Shown in pieces: positions 45,954-56,718 of a DNA stretch of 64,000 nucleotides (the first letter of the stretch is position 1; each line of letters starts with the position of its first letter). Below the pieces are notes generated by a model that was given only the letters and a program-made list of their open reading frames with translations, made no database searches and was not told the DNA's origin. Both the position numbers and the translations under genes were made by a program. Source of the DNA: Microbotryum silenes-acaulis (taxonomy: Eukaryota; Basidiomycota; Microbotryomycetes; Microbotryales; Microbotryaceae); NCBI GenBank assembly GCA_003665825.1, contig QPFY01000006.1, positions 186,001-250,000 of the forward strand. The letters are read 5' to 3'.

Positions 45954-46591
45954 ATGATGATGCGCTTCGTTCTCGCCCTCTCGTTGCTTTTTGCTCAGGC
46001 CCAAGCAATCACTTTCACGATGACGTCGGGTACCGGTCTGTTTGTGGGCCCCGACGGCACCGGATCTTCGTTCGACGTCTCGAGCTACTCCTTCGCCCCC
46101 GGCGTTGTTACCAGCATCATCATGACATCGGGCAGTGCGGCGGGCGTGGGCAAGCCGCAGCTCTCGACCTTTTCTTTTGAGAAGAAGTTCGACGCCTCGT
46201 CGTTCCCCTTGTACCGCGCCATCTTGAGTGGCAGGTCGTTGGAACCAGTAACGCTCACCGTCAAGGATCCGAACAACAAATTGGCTTCGACCACGATCTT
46301 CACGTTCACGGGCGTACGTGTCCTGGGACTGGAACGATGGCTCAGGTGATCGCGGTCGACTTGTAGTTTCGTGAATGCTTACCTTCCCCCTGGGTTTTAC
46401 CTTCATATTTATGTGCGCAGGTCTATGTCACCCAAATTGGGACTACGGCCACAACTGCCGATAACGCGGCTACGGAGACCTTCCAATTTGTCTTCCAGAC
46501 CATCCGCATGGATTACACGCCAGCCTCGAATGGCAAGGTCCCCAAGACCGCGACCCTCTCATATGACGTGACAAAGAACACAGTCCAATAG
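45954..46591 (+). CDS. Secreted Hcp-like protein (type VI secretion tube fold)
   Basis: Two exons, 45954-46313 and 46421-46591 (donor GTACGT, acceptor GCGCAG, phase 0), 176 residues. It starts MMM with a signal peptide (RFVLALSLLFAQAQA, cleavage before ITF). The mature part follows the order of the bacterial Hcp family: a short first strand, FDVSSYSF, STFSFEKKFDASSFPLYRAI, LSGRSLEPVTLTVKD, a strand then VYVTQIGTTATTAD, ETFQFVFQTIRMDYTPAS and ending LSYDVTKN. The FxFxKxxDxxSxxLxxAxxSGxxxxxxxLTV pattern and the E-x-F-x-F ... Y-x-P block are the Hcp hallmarks as I know them. The intron, signal peptide and fungal neighbours argue against bacterial contamination. Function is unknown; Hcp assembles hexameric rings in bacteria. 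Residues 1-2 may not be used if a later ATG initiates. Confidence 0.8.
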
Positions 46592-47336
46592 TGGTCCAAC
46601 ACTAGTCCGAGTTTTTTAGCTCTCGGGGTATCTCTTTTGCGTTGTTATTTGGATGACACATCTTCAATGTCGCGCCCTGAATTGGTTTCCTTCGTTGCCT
46701 TCAGACTGTGATTCGAATCACGCAGGGGCGCGCTCCTTCTTGGAAATTGCTTTGTCTGTCGAGGACCTGCCTGGTATGAAGGCACACAAAAAGTGAACGT
46801 TTGACCGATGTGACCCCGTGCAACTCACCGGCAGTGCGCAACAGCCTCGGGCATTCTGAGGACCCACTGTTGTTCTCAGAATGGCAACGAATCGAGTTGA
46901 TGTCTGGGACTTCGACTGCTACTCAGCAAGGACCTAGCACCATGGCCTTGTTCAAAAGTTTGATGGGGAATTGATGCGAGTGGTGCGCGCTACGACTAGA
47001 GCCCCATCGCCGCCGCACGGACGCCGTTGGCAGGGGCGTTGCCTCCCATTGTCGCAGTGGCGCCGCATGAAACAGGGGATCATCACCGCGCGCCCCAGTC
47101 CGAAGCTGCACCGAGCGCCATGGCCCACTAGTATATTCCAAACACCCTCGCTGTCACGTCCTCATCCATCATCCTCGGAATATTCATGCGCCTCGACCCC
47201 CCATCAGGTGTCACTCCCTCATCCAACCTGTGGATGCTGGACTACAGATAACGGACCTTAAGCCGCAATCCTCTTCTTCACTGTTTCTCTTCTTCACAAA
47301 TCCTCTCCTCCCCCTTCGCCCGTTCAAGTCCTCGTC
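46592..47336. other. Intergenic; 3' flank and duplicated promoter block 1
   Basis: No gene seen. The block 47000-47225 resembles 49480-49715 upstream of the second RNase III-fold gene. Shared pieces include CACGGACGCCG, CTCCCATTGTCGCAG, GCATGAAACAGGGGA and AGGTGTCACTCCCTCATC. The duplication of the two downstream genes therefore included their promoters. Confidence 0.6.
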
Positions 47337-48403
47337 ATGTTAGGTTTTTTATCCCTTTCGAGGGCCATGCTCCGCAACCACGCGCTGCGCTCGGGCGTCC
47401 AGCCGATGGTTCGCCATGTTTCGACCGCGCGGACTCCGGCGGCGACAGCTCGCACGTTGCGCGCCGCTAAGTCGGCGGTCTCCGCCCCCCGCCGCCGTTT
47501 GGCAGCCATGGCGACCATGGCAACCTCAGCTACCCCCATTCCCCTTCCCGCTTCTGCGACAGCGGCGCTGACGACGAACGTCCTCTCCGCCAAGTCCGAG
47601 CTCCCCGAGTTGCTCGATGTGCTTCGCATCACCCGTGAGGCCATGACCCTCGACATCCCGACGTCGCTCCCTGAGCTTACGAGCGACGGCCTCGCCAACA
47701 TTGTCTTTGGCCAAGGTGACTTGAGTTTGAAACCTGGATCGCTTTGGGCGCGCGAGAACCTGAAGGCGTTCGGTCAGCATCAGGCGAATCGCATCGCTGC
47801 CGAGGTCGTTCTCCTTGCGATGCAAGTTCACAAAGTGGAGACCCAGCCGGGCAAGAGGCGCGCGAGCCTGGCTACCTTGTGAGTCGACATTGCGGGCGAA
47901 GCTCGGCATGTGTGCTGCCTAAATCGAAGCTTGAAGCGCTGCCTATGCATCGATACTGATCGAAGATCGTCCTTCATACCCTTACCTTTCCCAGGTCGCA
48001 ACGCATGACGAAGAATCGCATATTCGCGCATTGGGCCAGAGAGGTCGGCATCGTGGAGGAACTCAAGCGCTTCGGTGGACCTACGGCCAAACCTTTGGTG
48101 AAGACTCTGGCCGAGAATCTGGAGACGTTCATCGGCGCGCTTAGTCTGGTGCAAGGCTCGTCGGCGCCGACTTTTGTCTTGGCCCCCCTCATCTTGCGCG
48201 AGTACAAGCGCATGGTCGGGTTCGTGGATTCTCCCACCGCGGACTCAGATTCAGTTACCGAAGGTACTCGTGCTCCTTACAAGTCGTGGGTTCCCAATAC
48301 CATCTCCGCGAGCGACTACCAGGACATTCAGATGGCTCTCCAAGACTCGAACAAGCCAGCCCGTGCCACCAAAGTCCGTACCCCAAGGAACCCGCCACGG
48401 TGA
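47337..48403 (+). CDS. RNase III-fold protein, paralogue 1 (degenerate catalytic sites)
   Basis: Two exons, 47337-47878 and 47995-48403 (phase 2), 316 residues. The N terminus is basic and Arg/Ala-rich, suggesting a mitochondrial targeting sequence. The rest resembles an RNase III domain: ENLKAFGQHQANRIAAEVVL aligns with the family signature helix, followed by MTKNRIFAHWAREVGIVEEL and LAENLETFIGALSLVQG, the second signature region. Compared with active RNase III, the second Glu and the GD Asp of the signature are Lys and Gln, and the Asp of the LAD-x-x-E motif is Glu. It is likely inactive as a nuclease, as in mitoribosomal proteins of this fold. It may be one, but this is not shown. A downstream intron could give another C terminus. 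Confidence 0.75.
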
Positions 48404-49832
48404 AGCCCTCGGCTTTCAGTGTCTCTCGCGCTTTTGAGACGATCAACGCTTTCTCGGCGTTCAAGACTATGCACGACGTCATCATTCACATGATCGAGAT
48501 GCTTGGTGATAACTAGGTTCCCGAGTCTCAGGCCACTCCAGTGTTTTGTTTGGTTCACATTGTTCAGATGACTTGCAAGAATGATGTTGCTTCTCTGAAG
48601 TGTGGACTATGGGAAGCCTTTTGAGACCGCCATTAGAGAAGAAGTGTCAGGTCAGAAGACTCGGTGACCCACCGTGGGGTTTCCGAAAGTTCCTATAGAA
48701 CGGCGTCAAGTCAATGCACATTGGGTCCCTCCACCAATCTGAAGCGGGTTCACAGCCCTCACACATTTACCAGGCGCGCAATGCTGGGCTCAGTGACCGG
48801 GGCAAACTTTGAACCTTGCATACAAGCGCCGATCGGGGCGTCAGCCAAAGTTCACACTGTCTTGAATTCTTACAATCTCGATCATGTAGAACAAAATTCT
48901 CAGCAAGATACACGAAGCATCTCGAGGAGCAAACTAGTGCTTGGGATTCATTGCCGACTTCACAGGGCCGCAAGGTTTGATTTATTCTCGATCATGCTCG
49001 CGCAGTGCCTTGAAACGACCGGGAAGAGACTAGGTGATCATCGAAATAGATACTACGAGCGAGACAGACTTTGAATACGATTAATTCGACCAGATAATAT
49101 CTGCACTACTCGCGGGGTAATCAGGAAGAGCGGACTGGGCAGCAGGGAGCCGGTGGGGGTGGGGGGTTCTCAGTCCCGGCGCCCTGTGCAGCGAGGACAA
49201 GGGGCCCAGTGCTGGTGGGCGCTGTCCGGCGCACATCATTTCCTAGACACGACGAAGGCTCAAAGCTGTGATCGGAAGAGAACTGCCGTTGATGCGCCGA
49301 AAGCGGCACTTAGCAGCTCGACCAGGACGGGGCCGCCTGGGGCCACAGTGGTGGGTGCTGAAATTGGCAACATGTCTACTACTTCACCCGATGCTCCGGA
49401 GAGGCCCAAGCCTCGGGCTTTGTCCAATACTCTGACGAGGAACCGATGTGAGGGGTGGGACCTACGTCTTTAGCTCCTTCATCCACGCACGGACGCCGGT
49501 TGGGGCGACGACGTCTCCCATTGTCGCAGCAGCGCCCCGCCGCCGGCATGAAACAGGGGACCCTTGCCGCGCGCGCCGGTCCGAAGTGACAACCCGTGCC
49601 GCAGTGGCCTCGTTGCACTATGCCGATGCCTTCACTGTCACATCCTCATCCATCGCAATCCCCGAAGTCTGAGGCCGCAAAGTTCTTGAGGTGTCACTCC
49701 CTCATCAAACCTTTGGACGAATGCACGATGTAGCCCCGGAGCGCATTTGAATCACCTCGATCTCAAGCCCTCTTGTCTCCTTCTGTTTTTCACAATACAC
49801 CATCTCTCTCCACCTCATCCACCTCTCCAACC
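48404..49832. other. Intergenic with duplicated promoter block 2
   Basis: 1.4 kb between the paralogues. 49480-49715 repeats the promoter block upstream of paralogue 1. An open frame at 48664-49074 shows no domain. No other feature recognised. Confidence 0.5.
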
Positions 49833-51255
49833 ATGATGCACATCACCCCCCGTTCCAAGCTCGTGTTCCGCAACCAGGCGTTGCTCTCGGCGTTCCGGAC
49901 CAAAAACCGTCCCGCCTCGTCCTTGAGGACCCCTGCCGGCACGCCCTGCTCGCGCGCCCCTGAGTCCTCGCCTGCCGCTCCTTGCCGAGCTTTGGCGACG
50001 ACGACGACGACTCCTACCGCCGAGTCCGCCGATCTGATGTCGCCGATCACTCCGATTGCTTTGGACACCGTCATTCCCGAGCCAACGATGACCGAAAAAA
50101 CGACCACCACCTCCGACGAGCTCGAGCTGCCGTCGCTGCCTGAAGCCCTCCTCGTTACGCGGCACGCCATGTCCTTTGGCATCCCCAAAAGAGTCCCCTC
50201 CCTGGCCAACAAAGGACTCGCCGAGGTCGTTTTCGGTCAAGGTCGGAAAGGTTTGACACCCGATTCGCCGTGGTTCCCCAAGCATCTCGAGTTATTGGGC
50301 GATCGTGAAGCGAGTCGAGTCGCGTCGCAAGTCCTTCTGCTCGCGCTACAAATGATGGAGAATACTCGCAAGCCCCGACAAAAGACCTTGAATATGAGCC
50401 AATTGTAAGTCATCTTCGAGAATAGCCTAGGTCAATAATCAAGATGGAAGTGCTGAGCCAGCCCTTCTACTGCTTTATTCAAGGTCAAGCGCCATGACGA
50501 CCAATAAGATCATGTACGAGTGGGCTCGCGAGGTCGGCCTAGTCCAGGAGCTCGAACGCAAAGGTGGGATGAGTGAAGGCCAGATCAAGACCATTTCAAT
50601 CAAGAAGCTCGCCGACCACTTTGAAACTTTCCTCGGCGCTCTTCACGTCGACCAAGGTACCGCAGGGCCGGACTACTTCTTGGCTCCCCTGTTCGTGCGC
50701 GAGTATAATCGCCTGTTGGGGGTCAACCTCCTCCTCGATGGTGCTTGTAGCGAACGCTCGCCTCAAGCTTTCAAGGTTTGGATTCCCAATACGATATCGT
50801 TTGAGGACTACAAGGATATGCAAGGCGTACTCGAGGCTTCGAAGCGAACGACGGGAGAGACGGATCGATTGAACACCAAGAGAACTGATGAATCGACAGC
50901 GACCGCTCCGACGCCAACTTCGGTCCCGTCCAAGCCGTTGTTCCCTTCCAAGCCCGCGGCGAGCGTCAAGACAAGCGGACCTGTGTCGAAGACACCCAAA
51001 GCCAAGAAGTCAAGCGTTTCTACCCCGCTTTCAGCGCCCTCGTTGGAGAAGAAGGCCAAAGCGAACGAACCCAAGTCCAAGCCCCAGCCTCAAGTCACGC
51101 CAAAGAAGCCGATAGCGCCCAAGTTGCCGCAGATCAAGCCCAAGAAAGTCTCGGTCGTAATGGCCAAAGCTTCTGTTGTCGAGACCAAGGCGATTCCGAC
51201 GACGGCAGTTCAGTCGGGCAAGAAGGGTAGAGGTGCTCGCGCCAAGGCCGAGTGA
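49833..51255 (+). CDS. RNase III-fold protein, paralogue 2 (most catalytic acids kept)
   Basis: Two exons, 49833-50404 and 50484-51255, 447 residues, with the intron in the same place and phase as paralogue 1. The presumed targeting N terminus is basic and Ser/Thr/Ala-rich. Signature region: FPKHLELLGDREASRVASQV, keeping the second Glu and the GD Asp but with Lys at the first Glu. Then MTTNKIMYEWAREVGLVQEL and LADHFETFLGALHVDQG, keeping Asp and Glu of the second site. A long Lys/Pro/Ser-rich tail of about 130 residues replaces the double-stranded-RNA binding domain seen in classical RNase III; paralogue 1 lacks this tail. Mitochondrial location and RNA-related role are inference. Confidence 0.78.
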
Positions 51256-51412
51256 TCGCGAGTGGGTCTTGCGTGTGCTGCGTTTCCTCCCTGCCATTAT
51301 CCCGAATTTGTCTGTCGGAGCGGTATCTGTCTGTCGCTGCCTGTGGATCCGTATCTAGCTCTCTTGGTCCTTCTTACTTCCTTTTGCAACCAAATGATTG
51401 TCATCTGTCACT

Positions 51413-51470
51413 GCGCTGATCGACGCGCTGATCGACGCGCTGATCGACGCGCTGATCGACGCGCTGATCG
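51413..51470. repeat. 12-bp tandem repeat, about 4.8 copies
   Basis: Perfect units GCGCTGATCGAC, between the convergent 3' ends of paralogue 2 and MRPS16. It lies outside both coding sequences, probably in a 3' UTR. Confidence 0.95.
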
Positions 51471-51517
51471 AATTTGCACTGGGGTATCTACATTACATTA
51501 CATGCGGATCGCTTCAA

Positions 51518-52140
51518 TTACGCTGACGGTGTCGACGATGCCTGTCTTGAGGCCAAGTGTTGAGATGGCAATAGACCGGCTTTCCTGACGGCATCTCGTA
51601 TCCTTCGGTCGTTGGAGATGGTTCTTGTCCCTGCGTTGACCTGGGGCAGAACGGCCATATCTGAAGTGCCCGAGCAGCGGAGAAGCGAGTGAGCTCGACG
51701 TCACACCAACCCACCGGCTACGAAGGCCGAACTGTGGACTGACCGAGGATGCCAGCCTTGACCAAGAGCTTCTCGGCGGCCTTGGTCGGTTTCGCGCCTT
51801 GGCCCAACCAATACTTGACGCGATGTTCGTTCCAGACGACCCTCTTCTCCCCCGCTGCGACGGTCGCGGCCTGGACCGATTCGACACGTGTTGTAGGCTT
51901 GTTGGGGGAAGGCGATGAAAAGGAAGGCAGTTGCAGTGGCGGACCCCATAGTTTGGGATCCCTGATTTCTCCGTTGGGCGAATGGGACTGGGTCGGTACA
52001 GCGACGGGGATCGGAGTCCAGGTGCCGAGTACTTCCAAGGGACGCGCATTCGGTCGCAAGGAACGGCGCGTGGCGACGAGAGAGTAGCTGGGGGCGTTGC
52101 GGGTCAGGTGGTGGCGCGAGAGACGTAGTCGGACGGACAT
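51518..52140 (-). CDS. MRPS16: Mitochondrial small ribosomal subunit protein bS16m
   Basis: bS16 family protein of the mitoribosome. Exon 1 is 52140-51744 and exon 2 51660-51518, 179 residues with matching phase. The N-terminal domain reads MSVRLRLSRHHLTRNAPSYS, then NARPLEVLGTWTP, as in S16. An insert of about 45 residues precedes the conserved ERVKYWL-like end (WNEHRVKYWLGQGAKPTKAA, then EKLLVKAGIL). If exon 1 read through its donor (CTCG|GTCAGT), a stop would follow at 51718, giving a shorter alternative of 140 residues. Convergent with the RNase III-fold gene. Confidence 0.85.
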
Positions 52141-52175
52141 GGTGGGCTAGGAGGGTGGAATGGAGTCTAGGGAGG

Positions 52176-52229
52176 AAGGTGGCAAGGTGGCAAGGCGGCA
52201 AGGCGGCAAGGCGGCAAGGCGGCAAGGCG
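52176..52229. repeat. 8-bp tandem repeat AAGGCGGC, about 6.8 copies
   Basis: The first two units read AAGGTGGC, the rest AAGGCGGC. Just upstream of the MRPS16 start on its strand, so probably in its promoter or 5' UTR. Confidence 0.95.
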
Positions 52230-52656
52230 CGTGAGATGGGTGAGAGCTGAGGCCGCTACGTCTAATAAGCTCGTCGATTCACGCTAGATATCGTTCTTAG
52301 TTCCGGCTATTGTCTGCTATTGTTCGCGCTCGTGACCGAGTTGGGCTGCGAAAACGGTCGCCGCATCTCTTCCGCTTCCTGCCCCTCACTGCACCCATAC
52401 CTTCACCTTTTCAGTTCACACATCATACACGCCCATACACGCTCCTTTCCTTACCGCATCTCTTGCCTCCAGCCACTCGTAGCCGCTCGTCTCCTTTACC
52501 CACCAGGTCAGTCCGTCCCCCTGCACAGAGCTCTTTTCCTGCCAATGTCTCGTAACGTGGATCCCACCACACCCCTCTCCACACACCACGACCGCAATCA
52601 AATCACCTGATGATCTTTACAAAAACTTAATGGATAATTTGCGACTGAATTACAAC

Positions 52657-52660
<4 letters not shown>

Positions 52661-52696
<36 letters not shown>
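52661..52696. repeat. (AC)18 microsatellite
   Basis: Perfect dinucleotide run in intergenic DNA. Confidence 0.97.
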
Positions 52697-52699
<3 letters not shown>

Positions 52700-53095
52700 C
52701 CGCTGCTCTGAAAGGAGGTTCAGTTTTTGTGTGGGTGTGGGTGTGTGGGTGTGACTTGAGTGATACTCTTTGCATGTCTGATGATTGCGGATTGACGACC
52801 TACATATCTCAAACCATCGCCATGCCTTTCGGTGAAACTGACCCTGAGGTTTCTTGGCGCTTGCTCCTGTACAGACTATCGCATGAGGTACGAGGAGCTC
52901 GGCCTGCTATAGTGTACACATCTTGATCTGGCCCTCCTGCAAAGATTTAAATGTTCATTAAAAAGTTTCAAGTATCCCTCTCGAGAATGCTCTACTGTGC
53001 AAAGTCGTCTCTCCTTCCAATTCCTCCCCGCAAAATACCATCCTGCTTTGGGCAAAATGCCACACTGCTTTGCTTTCCAACCCCCATCCAATCGC

Positions 53096-55118
53096 TCATC
53101 GTTCCCCACCGCCCAAACTCCCCTGTACGACCTTATCCCACATCCCTTGATTCAAACTGACCGCCTTCGCCAACTGCATCTTCATTTTTTCAATCTGCTC
53201 CTCCAACTCTTGCACCTTGACCAACGCTTCCGAACCCCGATCCACACCAGTCGCCATCGTGACTTTGTCTCGCGAGCCGAGCGTGCCTTCGGAGGAATTC
53301 AACGTACCCGACTTTATCCGAACGAACGCACCCACGTCCCTAACCAACGGTACCCTCATCTCCACGACCCTGCCCTGACTCCCACCTTTTAAAAACTCTT
53401 CCCCCCCACTCCCCCCTGTAGTATTCAACACCATACTCCTCCCCAACCCATGCACGAACAACGTCCTCGCCCCTTCAGTAGGGTTCGTCGTAGTGGTCGT
53501 GTTGGATCCTAGGTTCGAGGGACGGAGGAGGGTCGTGAGGTAGGTTATGGCGGAGGGTGGGGCCGTTGAAGGGGGAGGGAGTATGCTGCGTATCGCGAGC
53601 AGCGACGGCAGGGACAAGAGGTGGATCTGCGAGGTCGACGTTCCGACGAGCAAGGTCGGGGATAAGGAGGATAGCGAAAGTGCTGTGATACGATCACTGA
53701 GGATCGGAGCGAGCGATTCGCCGATCAGCGAATAGGATCGCACGGAGGAGGTAGGAAACTCGGCACGTACGAGATTGAATAGATGTTTTGCTCCACGACG
53801 GTCTGCACCCTCCCATGTTCGTCATTCCCAACCAAAGGTTCGACCGCACTCGCCAGACCATCCGAACTCGGCGTTGGATTATGGTACAATGGAACCTTGA
53901 TGACGCGGTATTGGGTCGAGTCGGAAGGGGATGCGGGGTCCGGTCCCGAGGCAAAAAAGTAGCGCTCCAGAGGGTCCCAGGCCAAGAGTTCGATCGGGCT
54001 TGGGAAGGAGAACGTGGCGAGGAGAATCGAGGGGCAGGTCGAGATGTCCCAAACCTGGATTAAAGTGCATGCGAAAGTCGTGTGTCAACATTGTGCAAGG
54101 AGAAGCCCACCGGCAGCCTAAATCGATAGGGGCAACGGACCTTGACGGTCGAGTCGAGAGAAGCAGTCATGATGTGACATTTGGGGAACGAGCCCAAACC
54201 GATCGCGATCGAGGTGATGGGTAGTGTATGGTCCGACAGGGTGGCGAAAGGTGTCGGTGGGTTCCGAGGGGATGCGTTCAGTAATCTACAAGAATGGAGC
54301 CTCGTCAGCTCAAACTGGCTACGGACGGAGCAAGGAGGAAGGCACGACTTGCCTGCCCATGGCCCAGACTGATACACCCGAGTCTTCGGAACCGGAAACG
54401 AGCGCGGCGTCGTCGGAAGAGAATTCGAGTACGGAGATGGCTCGATAGTGGGCGTCGATCGTCAGAAGGAGTGAACCCGAGGAGGTCTGGAGACGAGCCG
54501 ACGAAATTGGCCGAGATGGAGGTGGTGTGGAGTGATGAATTAGCTCACGAGCCGAACCTATGTAAAATTTTTGGATTCGATCCTACTGCGACTCACCTCC
54601 CACAAGAATATGCGACCGTCGAGGGTGCCGCCGGCCAAGTACAATCCCGAATGAGCCACGGCGATCGTTGTCAAGCGCACCGGGGGGATCAGGCGCTGAA
54701 CGACTTGTGCCTAGTGAGTGGTGATGGGTGATGGGTCAATACCCAGATCTGAATAGCTTCCAAACTCCCATCGTGCTGGGGCTACCTTGTGGAAGGACCA
54801 CAGATTCACTCCCGACCTGCCATCCTTGCCTCCAAGACCGATCAGATAGCCACCGACTCCATTCGACGCCGGAGCATATCCAAACGACTTGCGATCCGAC
54901 AAGGCCCAGCTCGACCGAAATTGATTCGGGTCTTGTTTCCCTGAGGCTGTTGTCGAGGTGGTGGTGGACGATGCGGAGGAGGAGGCGTTTGGGGATTTGA
55001 AGGAGAAGACTTGGGCGCCGGTCTGGATCGAGTGGAGCAGGGTCGTGGTCAGAGGTGAGGCGGGGGAGGAGCTGGTGGAGGACAGGATCAGCTCGCTCGG
55101 CATCGAGGTCAAAGTCAT
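53096..55118 (-). CDS. IPI3: IPI3/WDR18, WD40 pre-rRNA processing factor
   Basis: Subunit of the Rix1-Ipi complex acting on nuclear pre-60S particles and replication licensing. Six exons: 55118-54786, 54710-54597, 54486-54353, 54285-54141, 54054-53771 and 53696-53096; phases agree, 536 residues. WD40 blades are visible: IAVAHSGLYLAGGTLDGRIF, then LLTIDAHYRAISVLEFSSDD with ALVSGSEDSGVSVWAMGR, LSDHTLPITSIAIG with CHIMTASLDSTVKVWDIST, and DRITALSLSSLSPTLLVGTS. The C-terminal coiled segment ELEEQIEKMKMQLAKAVSLN with MWDKVVQ is characteristic of IPI3/WDR18. Intron 3 has a GC donor (AG|GCAAGT). It diverges from the methyltransferase gene across 299 bp. Confidence 0.92.
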
Positions 55119-55417
55119 GGCTGCGATCCTACTCGATTGAGGAGATGGTGAGAGACCAACTGAGCCGAGGCTGATTGAATAGATGCGCCGCTGCGGTGAT
55201 CGAGACAGTGTCGAGACTGGCGCGTGCGAAGTGCCGAGTGTCACGCTGTCGAGTGCGGAGGAGTGCGGAGGGGTCGAGGTGCGCAAGTGGTGCGGAGCTC
55301 AAACACACTTGCGAAGGCCGAACAGGGCCGAACCACCCGGCCGCCACGAGGTCGACTCACCCCGGGTGCGCGTATAGCTTGGTTCTCGTACACCGACAAC
55401 CTGCCTCATTTCAAAGC
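55119..55417. promoter_or_regulatory. Divergent promoter, IPI3 / methyltransferase
   Basis: 299 bp between the two start codons. GC-rich, no TATA box seen. Confidence 0.45.
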
Positions 55418-56570
55418 ATGACCCGGATAGAGAATCTTCCCCAAGTCAGCCCCCCGCTTCTCCACGCAAAGGGGATCATCTGGCCCAGCTGACTCTCCGC
55501 GACTCTCCCACCCCTCGCCCGCGCACGTGATCTCGCCAGCACAACGCCCAGTACGGCACGCAGGCCTACTGGGACGAACGCTACTCGAACGTGCGCCGAT
55601 CATATATCAGTCCTATACGTAAACGTTGGATTGCTCATTCGTTCGGTTTCTTCACCTCACAGGAAGCCGAGGACGCGAGCTTTGACTGGTTCCAGACGAT
55701 CGACCTCGTGCCACTGGTCCAGCGCTTCGTACCCGATACAAACGCTAGAATATGCATGTTGGGCTGTGGCAATTCACGTAAGCCCATCGTCAATACCAAC
55801 GACTCAGAGATGTATCCCAAATGTACCTATCGTCCCCCGCCTTTCACCGTCGAACAGTCCTCTCGGCGAACCTCTACGACAAGGGCTACCACTCCATCGT
55901 CAACCTCGACTATTCGCCCATATTAATCGAAAAGATGGAAAAGATGAACTCGGCAAGAAGACCCGAAATGACATGTAGGTTTTTCATGCGAAACGACCCC
56001 ATCAGGTTTGGGCCGTCGGTTCAAAACCCCTGTCCCGACTTGAGGGAATTGATCAGGACGATCCGTGATGGGACCCGGTTTGCATTCGCAGGGCAAACCG
56101 CCGATGTCCGAGCATTACCTTTCGACGACGAATCCTTCGACGTCTGCATCGACAAAGGTGCGTTCCAAATTGTCATGCTTCAGCAACCAGTATTGCCACC
56201 GAATGCTGAAAAGACCCTCATCAGGCACGATGGACGCGATGATGACCTCCATCAAAGACCCTTGGAATCCACCCGATCAAGTGATCAAAGATTGTAACGA
56301 TGAAATCGATCAGGTTGTCAGGGTGCTCAGGAAACCGAACGGGGTGTTTTTGTACCTGTACGTAACCCGGTCTCGAGAACTTGCCGGCGGATCTCGGTCT
56401 GACTCGACGCTCTTACTTCAAATAGTACATGGGGTCAACCCCATTTCAGGAAGCAGTACCTCCTTCGAGAAGGTTGGCAATTGGAGACCGTCGAACTAGG
56501 CGACGGCTTCTGCTATTACCTCTACGTGTTGCGCAGGAAAGATCGCGATGACAAGACAAAGGCGCCGTGA
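55418..56570 (+). CDS. eEF1A lysine methyltransferase-like (METTL13/EEF1AKMT4 family)
   Basis: Class I SAM-dependent methyltransferase. Seven exons: 55418-55444, 55540-55590, 55663-55777, 55858-55974, 56092-56157, 56225-56357 and 56426-56570, phases consistent, 217 residues. It opens with MTRIENLPQHNAQYGTQAYW and DERYSN, the family start. Motif I is ICMLGCGNS. Then follow NLYDKGYHSIVNLDYSP, PEMTWQTADVRALPFDDESF, DVCIDKGTMDAMMTS, and WNPPDQVIKDCNDEIDQVVR. It closes with TWGQPHFRKQYL. This pattern matches animal EEF1AKMT4/METTL13 N-terminal domains and their fungal relatives that methylate elongation factor 1A. The precise lysine cannot be told. The first exon is only 27 nt. Confidence 0.9.
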
Positions 56571-56718
56571 AGAATGATCGCCGAACAATCAAGTTCGTTG
56601 TTTGTACGACAAAGTCGAAATGTTGCAATTGCACACGCGCACATAATATGCGGGAAGGGAGAATTTTGCGAGATTCGAGAGACGGGGTCGTCAATGTGCA
56701 AAGAAGATGAAAGAGTCG

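Larger units (their letters stand above)
52141..53095. other. Intergenic with microsatellites
   Basis: No gene seen over about 950 bp between the MRPS16 start and the IPI3 stop. Holds an 8-bp minisatellite (52176-52229), an (AC)18 tract (52661-52696) and a nearby GTGTGGGTGTG stretch (52732-52752). Confidence 0.5.

Noticed and set aside
45954..46591. Hcp-like gene as bacterial contamination
   Set aside because: It has a GT-AG intron whose removal keeps the Hcp pattern in frame, a eukaryotic-style signal peptide, and clear fungal genes on both sides in the same window.
46690..46710. GATTCGAATCAC as a tRNA T-arm / B box
   Set aside because: No matching A box, acceptor stem or cloverleaf can be drawn around it.
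51413..51470. Tandem units as a CRISPR array
   Set aside because: Units are 12 bp, directly adjacent with no spacers, in a eukaryotic genome.
53547..53735. Plus-strand small ORF
   Set aside because: Antisense of IPI3 exon 6.
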